The notes beneath the pieces are model-generated. The model did no database searches. It was not told the origin of the DNA and saw only the letters and a program-made list of their open reading frames with translations. Of a stretch of 7,472 bases of DNA, positions 1 to 6,335 are shown piece after piece. This DNA comes from Bdellovibrionales bacterium (GTDB lineage: Bacteria > Bdellovibrionota > Bdellovibrionia > Bdellovibrionales > UBA1609): the NCBI GenBank assembly GCA_028279085.1, contig JANQSX010000016.1, forward strand, positions 1-7,472, read 5' to 3'. Within the stretch, counting starts at the first letter, position 1. Every line of letters begins with the position of its first letter. The position numbers and the translations under genes were made by a program.

Positions 1-800
1 ACCAAATTACCTCCATGCAAGACGCCGTAGATCATATGACAGCACTGCTGGATATGGGTAGTTTAATACTGGCAAAGGCGGCATATGAAACTCTGAAAAC
101 CAGATACGATCTCGCTATGACAAATCCACGCATGTCTCCAACAAGTCTAGAAAAACTAGCGGAAAAAGTAAGTGATGCACTTAATGATTTGAAAACTCAA
201 GAAACTCATATAGAGAAAACATACAGTATAGCAAATCCGTGGAGCACTGTTGAAAGAGCAATAGCAAATCCAAAGGATGGATCAATACTGGATTTTTCCG
301 CACAGAATATGCAAGATATAAAAGCTGAAGCAAATAAATTTGTCCCAGGCGAAATACAAACAATAGGATTAAATCCGGATAAAGATAATATAGTAGGTGA
401 AAAAACTGTAGGCAAATCTTACAATCCCAATAATCCAGGCAAGCCCGGTGTAACAAAATCTCCTGAGATTCTTTATGCAATGTATGACCTGCAAACGAAT
501 GCAACCACCCTGGATCCACCCTTACAAGCAACATCACCTCCTGGATTTTCTTATTCTCTTCCTCCATGGAGAGGTACAGCACAGAGTTTTAAAGATAATA
601 CAGGCACATTTATAACACGAAGTAATACACCCGCTTATGACTTTCACTCACATTTTGGTTCTCATCATACGGTGCAGACAGTGCAGAGCCAATCATCAGT
701 TCAATCCAAACCGGAATATATGTGTCTATGGTGTAATGAAAAGAGGCTAGAGCAAATAAAAAAACCAGGTCAAACTGATCCTGTCTTAGGTATAAAATAG
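1..800 (+). CDS. Hypothetical protein, probably 5'-truncated by the window edge
   Basis: I do not recognise this protein. The first ATG is at position 15, but the frame stays open upstream to base 3 and no Shine-Dalgarno sequence precedes that ATG, so this is probably the C-terminal part of a longer protein. Counting from that ATG (261 aa), residues 1-70 are helix-forming and rich in Ala, Leu, Lys and Glu. Residues 110-205 are rich in Pro, Gly, Asn and Thr and look like a flexible linker. Residues 208-219 are His-rich (FHSHFGSHH), followed by a Ser/Gln/Val stretch. Near the end is a single CxxC pair (C237-L-W-C240). No signal peptide or membrane segment is visible in this part. It ends 50 nt from the convergent end of the BamB-like gene, with no convincing terminator between them. 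The CxxC could bind metal or form a disulfide; the sequence does not decide. Confidence 0.7.
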   Translation, partial: QITSMQDAVDHMTALLDMGSLILAKAAYETLKTRYDLAMTNPRMSPTSLEKLAEKVSDALNDLKTQETHIEKTYSIANPWSTVERAIANPKDGSILDFSAQNMQDIKAEANKFVPGEIQTIGLNPDKDNIVGEKTVGKSYNPNNPGKPGVTKSPEILYAMYDLQTNATTLDPPLQATSPPGFSYSLPPWRGTAQSFKDNTGTFITRSNTPAYDFHSHFGSHHTVQTVQSQSSVQSKPEYMCLWCNEKRLEQIKKPGQTDPVLGIK

Positions 801-850
801 AAAAAAACTTCTTTGAAAATTCTCCAGGATAATAGTTAGGTTTTAAGTTT

Positions 851-1990
851 TTAAATGAGTCGTAGTTTATAAAGCCAACCGATATTGGAAATAAAATACA
901 ATTCTGATTTCCCCTCTGAAACAACCGGCGGAGCTGACATTCCACTACCAAAAGAAAAAGAACCCAACTCTTTTCCTGTATCTTTGGATATAAAGCGTAA
1001 GACTCCTGAATACTCTCCATAAATTAATATATCTTTATAGGAAACAACAGAAGTGGCAATAGGCTCAGGCACTTTATGACTCCAAATTTCTTTCCCTGAC
1101 TTTTGATCCAGTGCCACTACTTTTCCATTATGGGAAGAATAAAAAACCAAAGAACCGGAAAGAAGTATATTACCATGAGAACCAAGTGCTGTTTTCCATA
1201 TTGTTTTTCCAGTCTTTTTATTTAAACAATACAAGCCTGACTCCAGACTAGCTACATATAAACAAACTTTTCCTATAACCGGGTTAGAAGAAGCAGAAGT
1301 AAAGCGGCTATCTGAACGAGCTAAACTCTTTTTCCATTTCAATCGACCTTTAAAATTCAGAGCTACAAGAGAATCATCACTCGCTTTAAAATATATAAGA
1401 GAGTTTCCTATAAGAGGTGAGGCTACCCCTTCAACTGTAAACTCCTTACTTTTTAACTGAGTGGAATAAGTCCAAACATTATCACCCGTTTTAATATTCA
1501 AACAATACAATTTATCCGGCGAAGCCAAATACAAGTAATTTTTATACGCCACCGGGGCACTAAGGCTCGTAATTCCTATATGCCTCTTCCATACAATGGC
1601 CCCCGTTCGCACATTCAGGGAATATAAAATCCCATCAGATCCTCCAAAAAATACCAGATTATTTGAAACAAGCACATTCCCCGCCAGACCTCCTTTAACT
1701 GAAAAAGACCATTTCTTTTTTCCCTGATTCAAAGTGTAGGCACTTATACCATCTACCTTATTACCCTGAATTAATAGTTCGTCGGAAGTGAGTACAGGTT
1801 TAATGGATTGTAATATAGAAGGACGAGAAAAGTCTTTCATAAAAGTTTCACGAATCCAGATTTTTTTTACAGAAACAGAATGATCTGTTTTTGTGTTATT
1901 CATTCCGGAAGTTTTGCCCCCAACAGATTTTAAAGACTGACAAGAAACAAAACAAAGCATAATGAATATTAAATGAACGATTATAGACAT
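851..1990 (-). CDS. BamB-like PQQ-repeat beta-propeller lipoprotein
   Basis: Probable outer-membrane lipoprotein of the BamB type, which in proteobacteria helps the BAM complex insert beta-barrel proteins. It starts with a short hydrophobic signal ending in Phe-Val-Ser-Cys (C17 is the likely lipidated residue; Phe at -3 is atypical). Gln at +2 fits outer-membrane retention in the classical Lol rule. Residues 80-379 hold about eight propeller blades with the PQQ-type pattern 'ALxxxTGxxxW': around W94, W134, W173, W219, W265 and W303, then weaker ones near 338 and 372. The length of 379 aa is close to E. coli BamB (392). The ATG start has GGAG 9 nt upstream (2000-2003), lying within the last codons of the upstream YfgM-like gene; the gap between the two genes is 4 nt, so translational coupling is likely. 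The same fold occurs in other PQQ-like proteins, but the YfgM-like neighbour favours BamB. Confidence 0.8.
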   Translation of the reverse strand: MSIIVHLIFIMLCFVSCQSLKSVGGKTSGMNNTKTDHSVSVKKIWIRETFMKDFSRPSILQSIKPVLTSDELLIQGNKVDGISAYTLNQGKKKWSFSVKGGLAGNVLVSNNLVFFGGSDGILYSLNVRTGAIVWKRHIGITSLSAPVAYKNYLYLASPDKLYCLNIKTGDNVWTYSTQLKSKEFTVEGVASPLIGNSLIYFKASDDSLVALNFKGRLKWKKSLARSDSRFTSASSNPVIGKVCLYVASLESGLYCLNKKTGKTIWKTALGSHGNILLSGSLVFYSSHNGKVVALDQKSGKEIWSHKVPEPIATSVVSYKDILIYGEYSGVLRFISKDTGKELGSFSFGSGMSAPPVVSEGKSELYFISNIGWLYKLRLI

Positions 1991-1994
1991 AATA

Positions 1995-2912
1995 TTATTC
2001 TCCAGGTTTACTGTTTTTGATCTCCGGTTCTTCTTTTACCTTCAACGATGAATCTGTATCTGTCGTTTTTTCTTTCATAAGTGCTTCCGATAATTGATCA
2101 TCCATTTTTTTTTCCACTTCCTGCACCTTCTGACTATTTGATGCGGTTTTTATTTTATTTTGTATTTGCAGTAAATTTAAATACTGCATAGACTTCATTC
2201 CCGCCTGGGAATCGGAAAAATCGTTTTTTATTTGCTTATAAATTTTTTTCGCTTCATCCAATTTATTCTGTCTTTCATAGCATAAAGCTGTTCTAATTAA
2301 AGCATCCGGCCATAACCACTTAGCTTTTTCACTCAGAGTAATAAACTGAAATTCCTTAACGGCTGAATCATATTCATTCCGATCCATTAAGTAAGTACCT
2401 AGTTGAAAAGCAATCAAAAAACCGGTTAGATTTTTTCTCTTATAAGAACCGGCCTCTTTAAGTAATTCTATAGCTTCCTCTTTTTTATCATACTGATAAA
2501 AAAAATGCGATATTTCACTGGCCGCCGTCAAACCCGCCGGCTTCTTAATCCATTTCTTAATTAAACTAACATATTCCTTAGCCGGTTTATCCACTGAAGA
2601 GTCATACTTTGCCTTCTTACTTTGTCCAAAAAAGTTTTGACTGCTATCAAAACCCAATATATCCCCCCCCGCTTTCGCTTCCGCTGATACAAGCTCCTGT
2701 CTAGCTGTATAAAGGGATTCTTCTGATGCTCTATTGGTCTGCTTTTGCCAATAAGCAAACAGAAGGAATGAACCAAAACTGGCAAGACCAATAAACAAAG
2801 CTATAAATGCCGCTTTAGAATATTCCTGAACCCAGTCATTGGATTTTTTAATAAATAAAGCAAGAGGATCCCGCTCCTCTTTCTCCGGAAAATTCTTTTT
2901 ATTTTTAGCCAA
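1995..2912 (-). CDS. YfgM-like membrane-anchored TPR protein
   Basis: Single-pass inner-membrane protein with a periplasmic TPR-like domain, resembling YfgM/Tol-Pal-system-type TPR proteins. YfgM in E. coli associates with the SecYEG translocon and periplasmic chaperones; that role is known for the family and only inferred here. Residues 1-30 are charged and cytoplasmic, about 34-54 form one hydrophobic helix, and about 125-250 contain helix pairs. The clearest TPR-like pairs are 163-190 (ending YDSAVKEFQFI) and 202-232 (ALxxTALCYERQNKLDEAKKIY type). The tail (250-305) is Lys/Glu-rich and probably disordered or coiled coil. At 305 aa it is longer than E. coli YfgM (206) because of an insert at about 80-115 and this tail. 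The start is TTG, chosen because AGGA lies 8 nt upstream (2921-2924) and no upstream ATG fits. It sits 20 nt after the leucine dehydrogenase and 4 nt before the BamB-like gene. A run of eight G residues (coding strand) lies at residues 81-84. Confidence 0.7.
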   Translation of the reverse strand: MAKNKKNFPEKEERDPLALFIKKSNDWVQEYSKAAFIALFIGLASFGSFLLFAYWQKQTNRASEESLYTARQELVSAEAKAGGDILGFDSSQNFFGQSKKAKYDSSVDKPAKEYVSLIKKWIKKPAGLTAASEISHFFYQYDKKEEAIELLKEAGSYKRKNLTGFLIAFQLGTYLMDRNEYDSAVKEFQFITLSEKAKWLWPDALIRTALCYERQNKLDEAKKIYKQIKNDFSDSQAGMKSMQYLNLLQIQNKIKTASNSQKVQEVEKKMDDQLSEALMKEKTTDTDSSLKVKEEPEIKNSKPGE

Positions 2913-2920
2913 TCTCAGTA

Positions 2921-2924
2921 TCCT
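2921..2924 (-). promoter_or_regulatory. Ribosome binding site deciding a TTG start (YfgM-like gene)
   Basis: AGGA on the minus strand, 8 nt before the TTG codon at 2910-2912. It lies in the 20-nt gap after the leucine dehydrogenase stop. No ATG or GTG at a suitable distance competes, so the TTG is the best start. Confidence 0.65.
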
Positions 2925-2932
2925 GTTATGAA

Positions 2933-3985
2933 TTAATGTTTTGTTTTTTCTTGAATTCTATTATTAGCTATTTCAATAGCAACGTCCGTTGGATTTTTCC
3001 CTTCTTCATCTGAACGGGAAAAAATTTCTTTTAAGACATTATATACATTAGCAATTCGATTTTTCACTTTATCTTCAGAGTAATTTCCTTTTGACTCCAC
3101 ACAAACACTAATAACCCCTCCAGCATTAATAACAAAATCCGGAGCATAGAGAATCCCTTTTTTCATCAGTTCATCTTCCATATCCAGAGTGTCCAACTGG
3201 TTGTTTGCCGCTCCGGCTATAATAGAACATTTTAAACGACCAAGAGTTTTGGAGTTAATAATAGACCCTAAGGCACATGGTGAAAAAATGTCACACTCTT
3301 CATCATAAATTTTTTCATGGTGAACCACTTCGACAGACGGATGTTTTTGTTGAAAATCCTTTGCTCTCTGTTCATAAATGTCACAGATACTTAACTGGCA
3401 GCCTTCCGCTAAAAGATATTCAGCCAAATACACCCCTACATGGCCAATACCTTGAATCGCTACTTTCAAACCTTGAAGAGAAGTTTTATTTAATTTATAT
3501 GCTACAGCCGCTTTTATTCCCATAAAAGTACTCTGAGCTGTAAAGGGACTGGGATCTCCTGAACCACCTTGATCTTTTGATAAACCTGTAACAAAAGGAG
3601 TGCTTTCTCTTATATATTTCATATCTTCCACACTGGTTCCCACATCCTCAGCAGTAATATAGGCGCCATTTAAGGAATGAATAAAACGCCCGAAAGCTTT
3701 AAATAATTCCGGGGTCTTTTTCTTAGGATCGCATATAATAACAGACTTTCCTCCACCCTGATCCAAACCAGCTGCCGCCGCTTTATAAGTCATTCCTCTA
3801 GATAATTTTAATACATCCACTAATGCTTCCTGCTCAGAGGCATAAGGCCACATACGACACCCTCCTAAAGCAGGACCCAACTTGGTATTATGAATAGCAA
3901 TAATGCCTTTCAAACGTACTGAAGGCTCATGAAAGAAAACAACTTGTTCATGATCTCCGTATTTTTTAATTTGCTCAAATACCAA
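2933..3985 (-). CDS. ldh: Leucine dehydrogenase (Glu/Leu/Phe/Val dehydrogenase family)
   Basis: Cytoplasmic NAD-dependent amino acid dehydrogenase, catalysing reversible oxidative deamination of L-leucine (and usually valine and isoleucine) to the 2-oxo acid plus ammonia. The N-terminal catalytic domain shows the family signature LGPALGGCRMWPY (36-48), K68 in MTYK, and GGGK with catalytic K80, at the same residue numbers as the Bacillus enzymes. TAEDVGT (111-117) supplies the catalytic Asp D114. The C-terminal Rossmann domain has GIGHVG (G179, G181, G184) followed by an acidic residue, D202, at the end of beta-2, which favours NAD over NADP. INAGGVI (286-292) is the conserved C-terminal motif. 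The length of 350 aa is slightly short of the Bacillus enzymes (about 364). The start is TTG, with AAGGAG 7 nt upstream. It is first in the operon; its oxo-acid products could feed branched-chain fatty-acid or energy metabolism. A valine or phenylalanine preference cannot be excluded. Confidence 0.92.
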   Translation of the reverse strand: MVFEQIKKYGDHEQVVFFHEPSVRLKGIIAIHNTKLGPALGGCRMWPYASEQEALVDVLKLSRGMTYKAAAAGLDQGGGKSVIICDPKKKTPELFKAFGRFIHSLNGAYITAEDVGTSVEDMKYIRESTPFVTGLSKDQGGSGDPSPFTAQSTFMGIKAAVAYKLNKTSLQGLKVAIQGIGHVGVYLAEYLLAEGCQLSICDIYEQRAKDFQQKHPSVEVVHHEKIYDEECDIFSPCALGSIINSKTLGRLKCSIIAGAANNQLDTLDMEDELMKKGILYAPDFVINAGGVISVCVESKGNYSEDKVKNRIANVYNVLKEIFSRSDEEGKNPTDVAIEIANNRIQEKTKH

Positions 3986-3992
3986 TTAAATA

Positions 3993-3998
3993 CTCCTT
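3993..3998 (-). promoter_or_regulatory. Ribosome binding site deciding a TTG start (leucine dehydrogenase)
   Basis: AAGGAG on the minus strand, 7 nt before the TTG codon at 3983-3985. The resulting N terminus (MVFEQIKKYG) puts the catalytic lysines at residues 68 and 80, as in characterised leucine dehydrogenases, which supports this start. Confidence 0.8.
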
Positions 3999-4099
3999 GT
4001 TTTACCGCAAACCATTTATTGGTTGCATCAGCTTCTTATTTTTTCCTTAAACAACTCTCTTAAAAAATTCTGTACTAAACAAAGTTCCAGACCCAATTC

Positions 4100-4124
4100 T
4101 TTATACCCTAAAGGCACAGGCCAA
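4100..4124 (-). promoter_or_regulatory. Candidate promoter of the leucine dehydrogenase operon
   Basis: On the minus strand, TTGGCCTGTG (4124-4115) is followed after 9 nt by TATAAA (4105-4100). If TATAAA is the -10, the leader would be about 105-110 nt and include the small hairpin near 4010-4024. The TTGGCC-to-TATAAA spacing of 13 nt is too short for a standard sigma-70 promoter, though TTGGCC with AAGAAT at 17 bp is possible. The same 10-nt word occurs upstream of the secreted-protein gene at 6336. Confidence 0.3.
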
Positions 4125-4292
4125 AAACCCTTTTTATTAACACCCTATTTATGAGAAATACTGATTAAAACCTTTTTTATTATGCAAAAAAACTCTACAA
4201 AAAAAATTCAGAGATTTCCAGTATATTTTTCATTAGATATGATTAATTTAGTGATTTTAGCGTGTCAAAAATAAGAAGCTTCCAACTTAAAA

Positions 4293-4781
4293 TTAGATAA
4301 AAGTCTGAAAATCAGGGTAATGTTGAATATTTCCTGAAGGGGAATAACGAATCATCCTGGCTCTTCCCGCTTTATATTTTCGACTTTGTTGAACTAATAT
4401 ATCCCGTATTGTATCCGCCGGATGGGTACAAAATTCAGGAATAAGAGAAATTCTCCGCCATTTCTTAAAACCTTCCTTCCAAATAAAATCTCTAGCTGAA
4501 CAAAGTCCTATTTTTAAAAAGAAACTAATTTGTTCTGTGCTATATGGTCCTTTTTGCCGGAAAGAATTCTTTTCCACTTGTTTTTTTAAAATAACCCACA
4601 TACCATCTTCATTGCCGTAAAAAACATTCCATTCTTCACTTTCACTGATTTTTTGCCAATTATCTTTATGGCCTCTCTGTATGTATGCCGAAGGTTTTAA
4701 TTTTCCATCAAAAAGCCATTGCATCAGCTCGCTGTAAGTTAAAGTAAAAAGGTTGTTACCCACAGATATATGATAAGACAT
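4293..4781 (-). CDS. Protein with two GYF_2-like modules
   Basis: Small 162-aa soluble protein with no signal peptide or membrane helix. Residues 61-117 match the GYF_2 (DUF4339) pattern: an initial aromatic strand (MWVILKK), KGPYSTEQISFFLKIG (78-92), then FIWKEGFKKWRRISLIPEF (99-117). Residues 2-51 show a weaker version of the same layout (YHISVGNN, then LTYSELMQWLFDGKLKP, then IQRGHKDNWQKISE), so I read it as two tandem modules. Residues 118-162 form a basic tail with no known motif. GYF-type domains usually bind proline-rich peptides or act as adaptors, and GYF_2 is often attached to membrane or signalling proteins; a free-standing pair suggests an adaptor, but the partner is unknown. The ATG start has AGGAG 7 nt upstream (4789-4793). 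It is divergent from the VKOR-DsbA gene across a 191-nt gap. Confidence 0.75.
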   Translation of the reverse strand: MSYHISVGNNLFTLTYSELMQWLFDGKLKPSAYIQRGHKDNWQKISESEEWNVFYGNEDGMWVILKKQVEKNSFRQKGPYSTEQISFFLKIGLCSARDFIWKEGFKKWRRISLIPEFCTHPADTIRDILVQQSRKYKAGRARMIRYSPSGNIQHYPDFQTFI

Positions 4782-4874
4782 TTCTGTACTCCTATTTCAT
4801 CAACTGTCTTTCTTTCATAAATAAAAATCAAGTTTTTTTGCTTAGAGTAGAAAGTAAAAACAGTGTTAGAAGAA

Positions 4875-4896
4875 CATAATTACTCCTAGCATTATG
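4875..4896. repeat. Short inverted repeat between divergent genes
   Basis: CATAAT (4875-4880) and ATTATG (4891-4896) form a 6-bp dyad around a 10-nt centre, between the divergent GYF_2-type and VKOR-DsbA genes and about 20 nt upstream of the candidate -35 of the latter. An operator is possible, but short AT-rich dyads arise easily by chance in this sequence. Confidence 0.25.
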
Positions 4897-4915
4897 AGTT
4901 ATTACTTAAACTATC

Positions 4916-4944
4916 TTGGCAAAAAAGCGAACCAGTGATATTAA
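4916..4944 (+). promoter_or_regulatory. Candidate sigma-70-type promoter of the VKOR-DsbA gene
   Basis: TTGGCA (4916-4921, five of six matches to TTGACA), then a 17-bp spacer, then TATTAA (4939-4944, four of six matches to TATAAT). It would start transcription near 4951, leaving about 22 nt of leader before the ATG at 4973. The ribosome site in that leader is weak (TTAAAG). Confidence 0.45.
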
Positions 4945-4972
4945 AAAATGAATATTCCAATCTATTAAAGTT

Positions 4973-6145
4973 ATGAAAAAGCATTTATACATTATTTTTA
5001 TTTGTTCCTTATTGTCTATTGGACTGCATTTATATTTAAGTTCCCGATCTTATAATCTAGCTTCCGATAAAGTAACAGATTCAAATATCTGTTATATTAA
5101 CAGCTCTCTCAACTGTGATAACACCCTCAACTCCCCTTTCTCTGAGTTTATGGGTATTCCTCTTTCTGATTGGGGAATGGCTACTAACATATTTATTACC
5201 TTTCTAGCTCTTTTTCTACTGATAGGCTGGACAGAAAATATTTCTTTAATGTGGCTTACTCTTAGCTCTTTTGCCACCCTTTCAGCCGGATCCTCCTTGG
5301 TCATGCTGGGAATTTCCGCATTTCTCCTACAATTGTTTTGCCCTTTTTGTATTATTTTATATTTGTTCTCCTTTATCATTGCTATTTGTGCGTTTCTTTC
5401 CGGGAAACAACATTTTTCTCTTTCTTCTTTTAAAAAATCATACCTGTTTATTTCAGGAGTCAGTCTAACATGGATTATAACGGGAGTACTCATACATTTG
5501 ATTTTCGTTAATACACACAATGTAAAATCAACAAAGGAAATAGTAAAATTGAATGTAATGGACTGGATGTCCGCACCGGTAAAACAAAGTGGAGAAACAG
5601 CTCTTTTAACAAAAGGCCCTTCCAAACAGGAAACCAGTATTATTATAACAGAATTTGCCGATTTTCTTTGTTCTTACTGTCGCAATAGTTATTATATTTT
5701 AAAAATATTTAAAGCTTCCAACCCTCAAGTACGAGTGGAATATTTTTCATTCCCTTTGGATCAATGCAAAGGGAACAGTGCTTCGTGTGCTTTAACCAGA
5801 GCTACTTACTGTGCAGAACAACAAAATCAAGGATGGAATATGCATGAACTTATCTTTGAACAACAAAGTAAATTTAACTTCACTATGGGAGAGCAAAAAA
5901 CCCTGGAACAGTTAAAAGATTTGAGTCGTCATTTTTCTTTAGACTGGGACAGGTGGTCTGAATGTATTAATTCTCCTTCCACCTTAGAAGTTCAAAAAAA
6001 ACAGCTAAAAGCCGGTGAAAACATGGGAGTCGAAGGTACCCCTTCTTTATTTGTGAATGGAAAAAAAATTCAGCATAAATATGTCACCAAGACTCTGCAA
6101 GCTATTCGCAAACACCTAAAAAAAAAGACAAACAATGATTTATAA
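4973..6145 (+). CDS. VKOR-DsbA fusion, periplasmic disulfide-bond-forming enzyme
   Basis: Fusion of an integral-membrane vitamin K epoxide reductase homologue to a periplasmic DsbA-like thioredoxin domain; such proteins replace the DsbB/DsbA pair, passing electrons from exported-protein thiols to quinone. VKOR part, residues 1-180: five predicted membrane helices (about 5-23, 68-86, 91-113, 115-143, 156-179). The periplasmic loop has the cysteine pair C40 and C48, then the conserved Ser-Pro...GIPLSDWG stretch (54-68). The quinone-site CxxC is C123-P-F-C126, at the periplasmic start of helix 4. DsbA-like part, about 190-390: active site C233-S-Y-C236, cis-proline loop GVEGTPS (T356-P357), and extra cysteines 265, 272, 280 and 331. 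Five helices put this domain in the periplasm, as expected. All redox residues are intact. The ribosome site is weak (TTAAAG) and the leader short. Genes for Cys-rich exported proteins follow 190 nt downstream. Confidence 0.93.
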   Translation: MKKHLYIIFICSLLSIGLHLYLSSRSYNLASDKVTDSNICYINSSLNCDNTLNSPFSEFMGIPLSDWGMATNIFITFLALFLLIGWTENISLMWLTLSSFATLSAGSSLVMLGISAFLLQLFCPFCIILYLFSFIIAICAFLSGKQHFSLSSFKKSYLFISGVSLTWIITGVLIHLIFVNTHNVKSTKEIVKLNVMDWMSAPVKQSGETALLTKGPSKQETSIIITEFADFLCSYCRNSYYILKIFKASNPQVRVEYFSFPLDQCKGNSASCALTRATYCAEQQNQGWNMHELIFEQQSKFNFTMGEQKTLEQLKDLSRHFSLDWDRWSECINSPSTLEVQKKQLKAGENMGVEGTPSLFVNGKKIQHKYVTKTLQAIRKHLKKKTNNDL

Positions 6146-6218
6146 ATTTTAGATTTTTTTTAGCTGCTACTAGATTTGATTCACAAAAATCATTGCACTT
6201 GTTTAAAATATACTCATA

Positions 6219-6243
6219 TAAGAGTCTCATACTGAGACTCTTA
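6219..6243. repeat. Perfect 11-bp inverted repeat (hairpin or operator)
   Basis: Arms TAAGAGTCTCA (6219-6229) and TGAGACTCTTA (6233-6243) are exact reverse complements around the 3-nt loop TAC. It lies 74 nt after the VKOR-DsbA stop and about 37 nt before the candidate -35 of the next gene. Neither strand has a U-tract after the stem, so it is not a standard intrinsic terminator; it could be a U-less terminator, an RNA-stabilising 3' hairpin or a repressor site. Confidence 0.8.
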
Positions 6244-6279
6244 CAATATTGATCTAAAAATAAACACTTTATGTTTTAG

Positions 6280-6308
6280 TTGGCCTGTGTTTTTTCCGTT
6301 TATATATA
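6280..6308 (+). promoter_or_regulatory. Candidate promoter of the secreted-protein gene pair
   Basis: TTGGCC (6280-6285, four of six matches to TTGACA), a 17-bp spacer and TATATA (6303-6308) within TATATATAAAAT. Transcription would begin about 20 nt before the GTG at 6336. The first ten bases, TTGGCCTGTG, recur upstream of leucine dehydrogenase on the minus strand. Confidence 0.4.
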
Positions 6309-6322
6309 AAATAACTATTTTC

Positions 6323-6330
6323 AGGAGGTG
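6323..6330 (+). promoter_or_regulatory. Strong ribosome binding site deciding a GTG start
   Basis: AGGAGGTG, a near-perfect Shine-Dalgarno sequence, with its AGGAGG ending 7 nt before GTG 6336-6338. It is the strongest ribosome site in a gene leader in this window. It fixes the GTG start, which immediately yields a good signal peptide. Confidence 0.85.
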
Positions 6331-6335
6331 TTACT

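Larger units (their letters stand above)
3986..4292. other. AT-rich intergenic stretch, probable operon promoter and leader
   Basis: No convincing gene in 307 nt. Both neighbours are on the minus strand, so it must carry the 3' end of the GYF_2-type gene and, probably, the promoter of the leucine dehydrogenase operon. Contents: a small hairpin at 4010-4024 (arms AACCA / TGGTT, 5-nt loop) just upstream of the leucine dehydrogenase ribosome site; a promoter-like word with a TATA box at 4100-4124; A/T homopolymer runs at 4173-4206 that could bend DNA; and a perfect minus-strand TTGACA at 4263-4268 whose -10 partner at 17 bp (TAATCA) is poor. No terminator with a U-tract is evident after the GYF_2-type gene; the palindrome GAAGCTTC at 4275-4282 has no loop. 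Confidence 0.6.
6146..6335 (+). other. Intergenic stretch with hairpin and candidate promoter
   Basis: 190 nt without a gene between the VKOR-DsbA stop and the GTG start of the Cys-rich secreted protein. It holds a T-rich stretch just after the stop, the perfect inverted repeat at 6219-6243, the candidate promoter at 6280-6308 and a strong ribosome site at 6323-6330. The layout suggests that the downstream pair has its own transcription start rather than relying only on read-through. Confidence 0.6.

Noticed and set aside
803..852. AAAAACTT / AAGTTTTT pairing as a bidirectional terminator between convergent genes
   Set aside because: The stem is 8 bp, almost all A-T, with a 34-nt loop and overlaps the BamB-like stop codon; too weak to call.
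610..1020. Minus-strand open frame spanning the convergent gene ends
   Set aside because: It overlaps both the end of the first gene and the end of the BamB-like gene, whose propeller frame is clearly the real one; it has no coding features.
4173..4206. A/T tracts as helically phased bent DNA
   Set aside because: Tract centres are about 13.5 bp apart rather than 10-11, so they are not in phase for strong curvature.
4240..4268. Perfect TTGACA on the minus strand as promoter for leucine dehydrogenase
   Set aside because: The hexamer at 17 bp is TAATCA, a poor -10, and the resulting leader would be about 250 nt; noted in the gap entry only.
4948..4968. Six-codon leader ORF (ATG to TAA) just before the VKOR-DsbA start
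   Set aside because: It has no ribosome site and lies about where transcription would begin; an AT-rich sequence yields such ORFs by chance.
5092..5625. Long minus-strand open frame of 177 codons inside the VKOR-DsbA gene
   Set aside because: It is antisense to a gene with intact catalytic motifs, has no supporting ribosome site or recognisable protein features, and is a shadow frame.
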